A stretch of DNA of 64,000 bases, from contig NC_135567.1 in assembly GCF_964340395.1 (NCBI RefSeq), positions 1,660,109 to 1,724,108 on the forward strand, read 5' to 3'. The notes under the pieces are model-generated. The model was not told the origin of the DNA and searched no databases. It saw only the letters and a program-made list of their open reading frames with translations. This DNA is from Glandiceps talaboti (taxonomy: Eukaryota; Hemichordata; Enteropneusta; Spengelidae). Positions 61,608-64,000 of the stretch are shown piece by piece; positions within the stretch are counted from its first letter, which is position 1, and every line of letters begins with the position of its first letter. The position numbers and the translations under genes were made by a program.

Positions 61608-62944
61608 CAGGGTTCGCACGGTCCTGGAAAACCCTGGAAAACCCTGGAATTTCAAACCCTCCCTGGAAAGCCCTGGAAAACCCTGGAAAAATGCGCCCTA
61701 CCCCTGGAAAACCCTGGAAAATGATCATGTTCAATCGATCGATTAATATTGACGATCGTCATGTCTGTGCTCGAGCCACCCATTCATATGATTCTGAATC
61801 TTGTAAATGTGAAATCGCAAAAATATTTTCAAAGTCTTTCGCCACGGTGATGACTCAAAATTCACGCCGATTGAACCCAGACAGTCAAGCGATCGTTCCA
61901 CGAGACACTTTGCCCCACAGACCGTTCCTATGATTAGTTGAATGGGTGCCGCAGTGTTTCTTTCGATCTTGCGTATATTGCTACTCCGTTCATCTCCCAG
62001 TCGTCATTTCAGGGACATGATATTGTAACAGTCCCGGCCGGGGGTAACATGTACAGTAGGTCTGTTAACAAGATTATCGTAACACTATAGCGAGTATGAA
62101 AGCATCATCAACCTCGATTAGAAATTGTTACAAGTTCGGCGCACGAGTCGACATACTATTACTACAAGCTCAGGCACTAGGCATGGCAATACTAGGGCCA
62201 TGGAAGTATAAACCATGCTAGGGCTTAGGGAAGTGCAGTTGAATTTCCGGGTTGTGACTTTTATGTCATCGATAAATGGGTATTTGTGTTACATGTTCTA
62301 AAAGAATAAACTACTGTTTTATGTTGTCGGTACAGTAACATTCGTCAATGGTCAAGTTGAGTTGAGAAATCGCGATGTTCCGCAACTCGTGGCATCCGTA
62401 CATAAACATCGAGACGCAAGCGATGAATGTATTCAGTTATTCATAGCTCGAAATTTCGTTACGTAAATGACGTTTTTATTTAAAATTTTGAAGAAAAAAA
62501 TTATTTTAGGTGACTTATAAATCTAGTAACATCAAACCATACAATAACGAGGACAAACTTTAGTTTTTGATTTATTTTTCTGGATATGTCTGAATTAGAC
62601 TGACGAATGCTGCGACTCAATCTTACACGATCAATGGACCAGCTTGACGAAACGGCTACTTTGGGGGTAGGACAGAGGTTTCTCCGTTAATCTTAGCATG
62701 TAAATGTGGTTTTGAAACCAATATCTTGCATAGTGTGGATTGTCTTTAGAATGTTTTGTGACATATGGGAACTGTTGTTGATTTTTCTCGTCCACATCAG
62801 ACAATTAGATGTCATTCAAAAAATATACTTTAGTGTCAACACCCCTGGAAAATGGCCAAAATCAATATGAATACCCCTGGAAAACTGACGAAAAACCCCT
62901 GGAAAGTCCTGGAATTTTGTTTTGCTTTAAGTGTACGAACCCTG
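61608..62944. mobile_element. non-autonomous hAT-like DNA transposon inserted in a LINE
   Basis: The element has terminal inverted repeats CAGGGTTCGCAC (61608) and, as reverse complement of the right end, CAGGGTTCGTAC (ending 62944); 11 of 12 bases match. It is flanked by GGAAAT on both sides (61602-61607 and 62945-62950). Subterminal CCCTGGAAAA motifs occur many times at the left end (61620-61715) and again at the right (62842-62915). No transposase frame is visible in 1.34 kb. CAGGG termini and subterminal repeats suggest hAT, but a 6-bp duplication differs from the usual 8 bp, so the superfamily is uncertain. Confidence 0.7.
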
Positions 62945-63069
62945 GGAAATGCATTGTTTTATTGCCTACCTAATGCACATATGAAACCACTACAACACGC
63001 ACGAAACACTGCAGCAAGGATCATCATGTTAATCATAGAGCACTGCTGCTTTTTTCAATGTCTGAATTA
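62945..63069 (+). pseudogene. CR1/L2-like LINE reverse transcriptase remnant, 3' part
   Basis: The sequence continues the interrupted frame: (GN)ALFYCLPNAHMKPLQHA then RNTAARIIMLI, matching the conserved N-A-L-x-Y-x-L-P...LQ...N-x-A-A-R-x-I motif of CR1/L2/Jockey-type RTs. It degenerates within about 15 codons and stops by 63069. Confidence 0.65.
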
Positions 63070-63070
63070 A

Positions 63071-63640
63071 CAATATGAAAAAACATCCCTGATTTACACT
63101 TCTACAGAATACCAAGGGACAAAGCATACACATCCTTGAAATCAGGTGATAACCAACAGTCATGTGACTTGTCTAAAATTCTATTCAAAGATGGTCATGA
63201 TACTATTTTAAAATAAATGGTATTTACGAATATTCCAGGACTTGTGAGCTAATATTCAAAATATGTATTATGTTTAGGAGTAGACACTGGTAACGGCTAT
63301 TTTGTGTTTTTGAAATATTGGTAAATACTTAATGACATCATTATTTTGTATGATGACATCATCGATGACCATCCTTGAATAGAATATTAGCTGACATACG
63401 GTGGGAGCCACTCAAAGAATTGAAAACTGTCAGTGAACCTGTACGAGAGTGACGTGGCAACTGATAAATGTCAAATTAAATTGACTATTCTGTGACAAGT
63501 TGAATGTTGTCACTCATACTTTCCATGGCTGAACGAAGAAAAATATTGTCATCATAATATAACTGTCTTTTTATCAATTAGTAGCCAATTAGTTAGGGTT
63601 ACCTGCGTTGTACCGTGTCATTCTTGTACTCAACAAACAA
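63071..63640. other. single-copy 3' end region
   Basis: This is AT-rich, non-repetitive DNA with no frame above about 50 codons and no recognised element. It may include further LINE debris. Confidence 0.4.
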
Positions 63641-64000
63641 TATTCCTAGAACTAGGATATTCCTTCAAAGCTAGAACTAGGATATTCCTTCAAAGCTAGA
63701 ACTGGGATATTCCTTCAAAGCTAGAACTGGGATATTCCTTCAAAGCTAGAACTGGGATATTCCTTCAAAGCTAGAACTAGGATATTCCTTCAAAGCTAGA
63801 ACTAGGATATTCCTTCAAAGCTAGAACTGGGATATTCCTTCAAAGCTAGAACTGGGATATTCCTTCAAAGCTAGAACTGGGATATTCCTTCAAAGCTAGA
63901 ACTGGGATATTCCTTCAAAGCTAGAACTGGGATATTCCTTCAAAGCTAGAACTGGGATATTCCTTCAAAGCTAGAACTGGGATATTCCTTCAAAGCTAGA
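63641..64000. repeat. 25-bp tandem array, cut by the window end
   Basis: About 14 copies of GGGATATTCCTTCAAAGCTA plus GAACT, with ACTAGG/ACTGGG as the main variant. The array continues beyond the window. Confidence 0.96.

Overview
The window is eukaryotic nuclear DNA from an animal. It holds two genes that bilaterians keep as neighbours: MESD (the ER chaperone of LDL-receptor-family proteins, three coding exons on the minus strand) and TLNRD1/MESDC1 (talin-rod-domain protein, one intronless ORF on the plus strand). They lie head to head with about 1.0 kb between their start codons. A tRNA-derived SINE, a CR1/L2-like LINE remnant, a hAT-like non-autonomous DNA transposon and a long-armed foldback element also point to a metazoan, probably a marine invertebrate. 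I cannot name the phylum from sequence alone.

Most of the window is tandem repeat. Summing my boundaries, about 50 kb of the 64 kb lies in some twenty arrays with periods of 19 to 64 bp plus simple repeats. Many periods are multiples of three, so long open frames run through them in several frames. I do not regard those as genes.

Layout. 1-1740: small 22-, 35- and about 30-bp arrays. 1741-3667: non-repetitive DNA with a promoter-like patch near 3230-3420. 3668-4011: foldback element. 4017-11527: a 39-bp array running straight into a 55-bp array. 11528-12800: poly-C, (AT)n and four decayed copies of a roughly 230-bp repeat. 12805-15995: 54-bp array. 16069-16375: SINE. 16416-54929: MESD, minus strand. 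54930-55941: shared upstream region. 55942-56946: TLNRD1, plus strand. 56947-61170: 3' flank with several arrays. 61515-63069: LINE remnant split by a DNA transposon. 63641-64000: 25-bp array running off the window.

The MESD coding sequence is only 588 nt (195 codons plus stop) but is spread over 38.4 kb, because its two introns (18.7 and 19.1 kb) are about 90% or more satellite. The most notable point is the 60-bp satellite that fills the first 10.9 kb of intron 2. It is a copy of the last 58 nt of MESD exon 2 together with that exon's own 5' splice site, reiterated about 182 times without one net insertion or deletion. The real exon is therefore followed by about 182 near-identical decoy exon ends, each with an intact GT splice donor. 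This looks like a satellite born from an exon/intron junction inside a conserved gene. It raises direct questions about how the right donor is chosen and whether the array acts on U1 snRNP.
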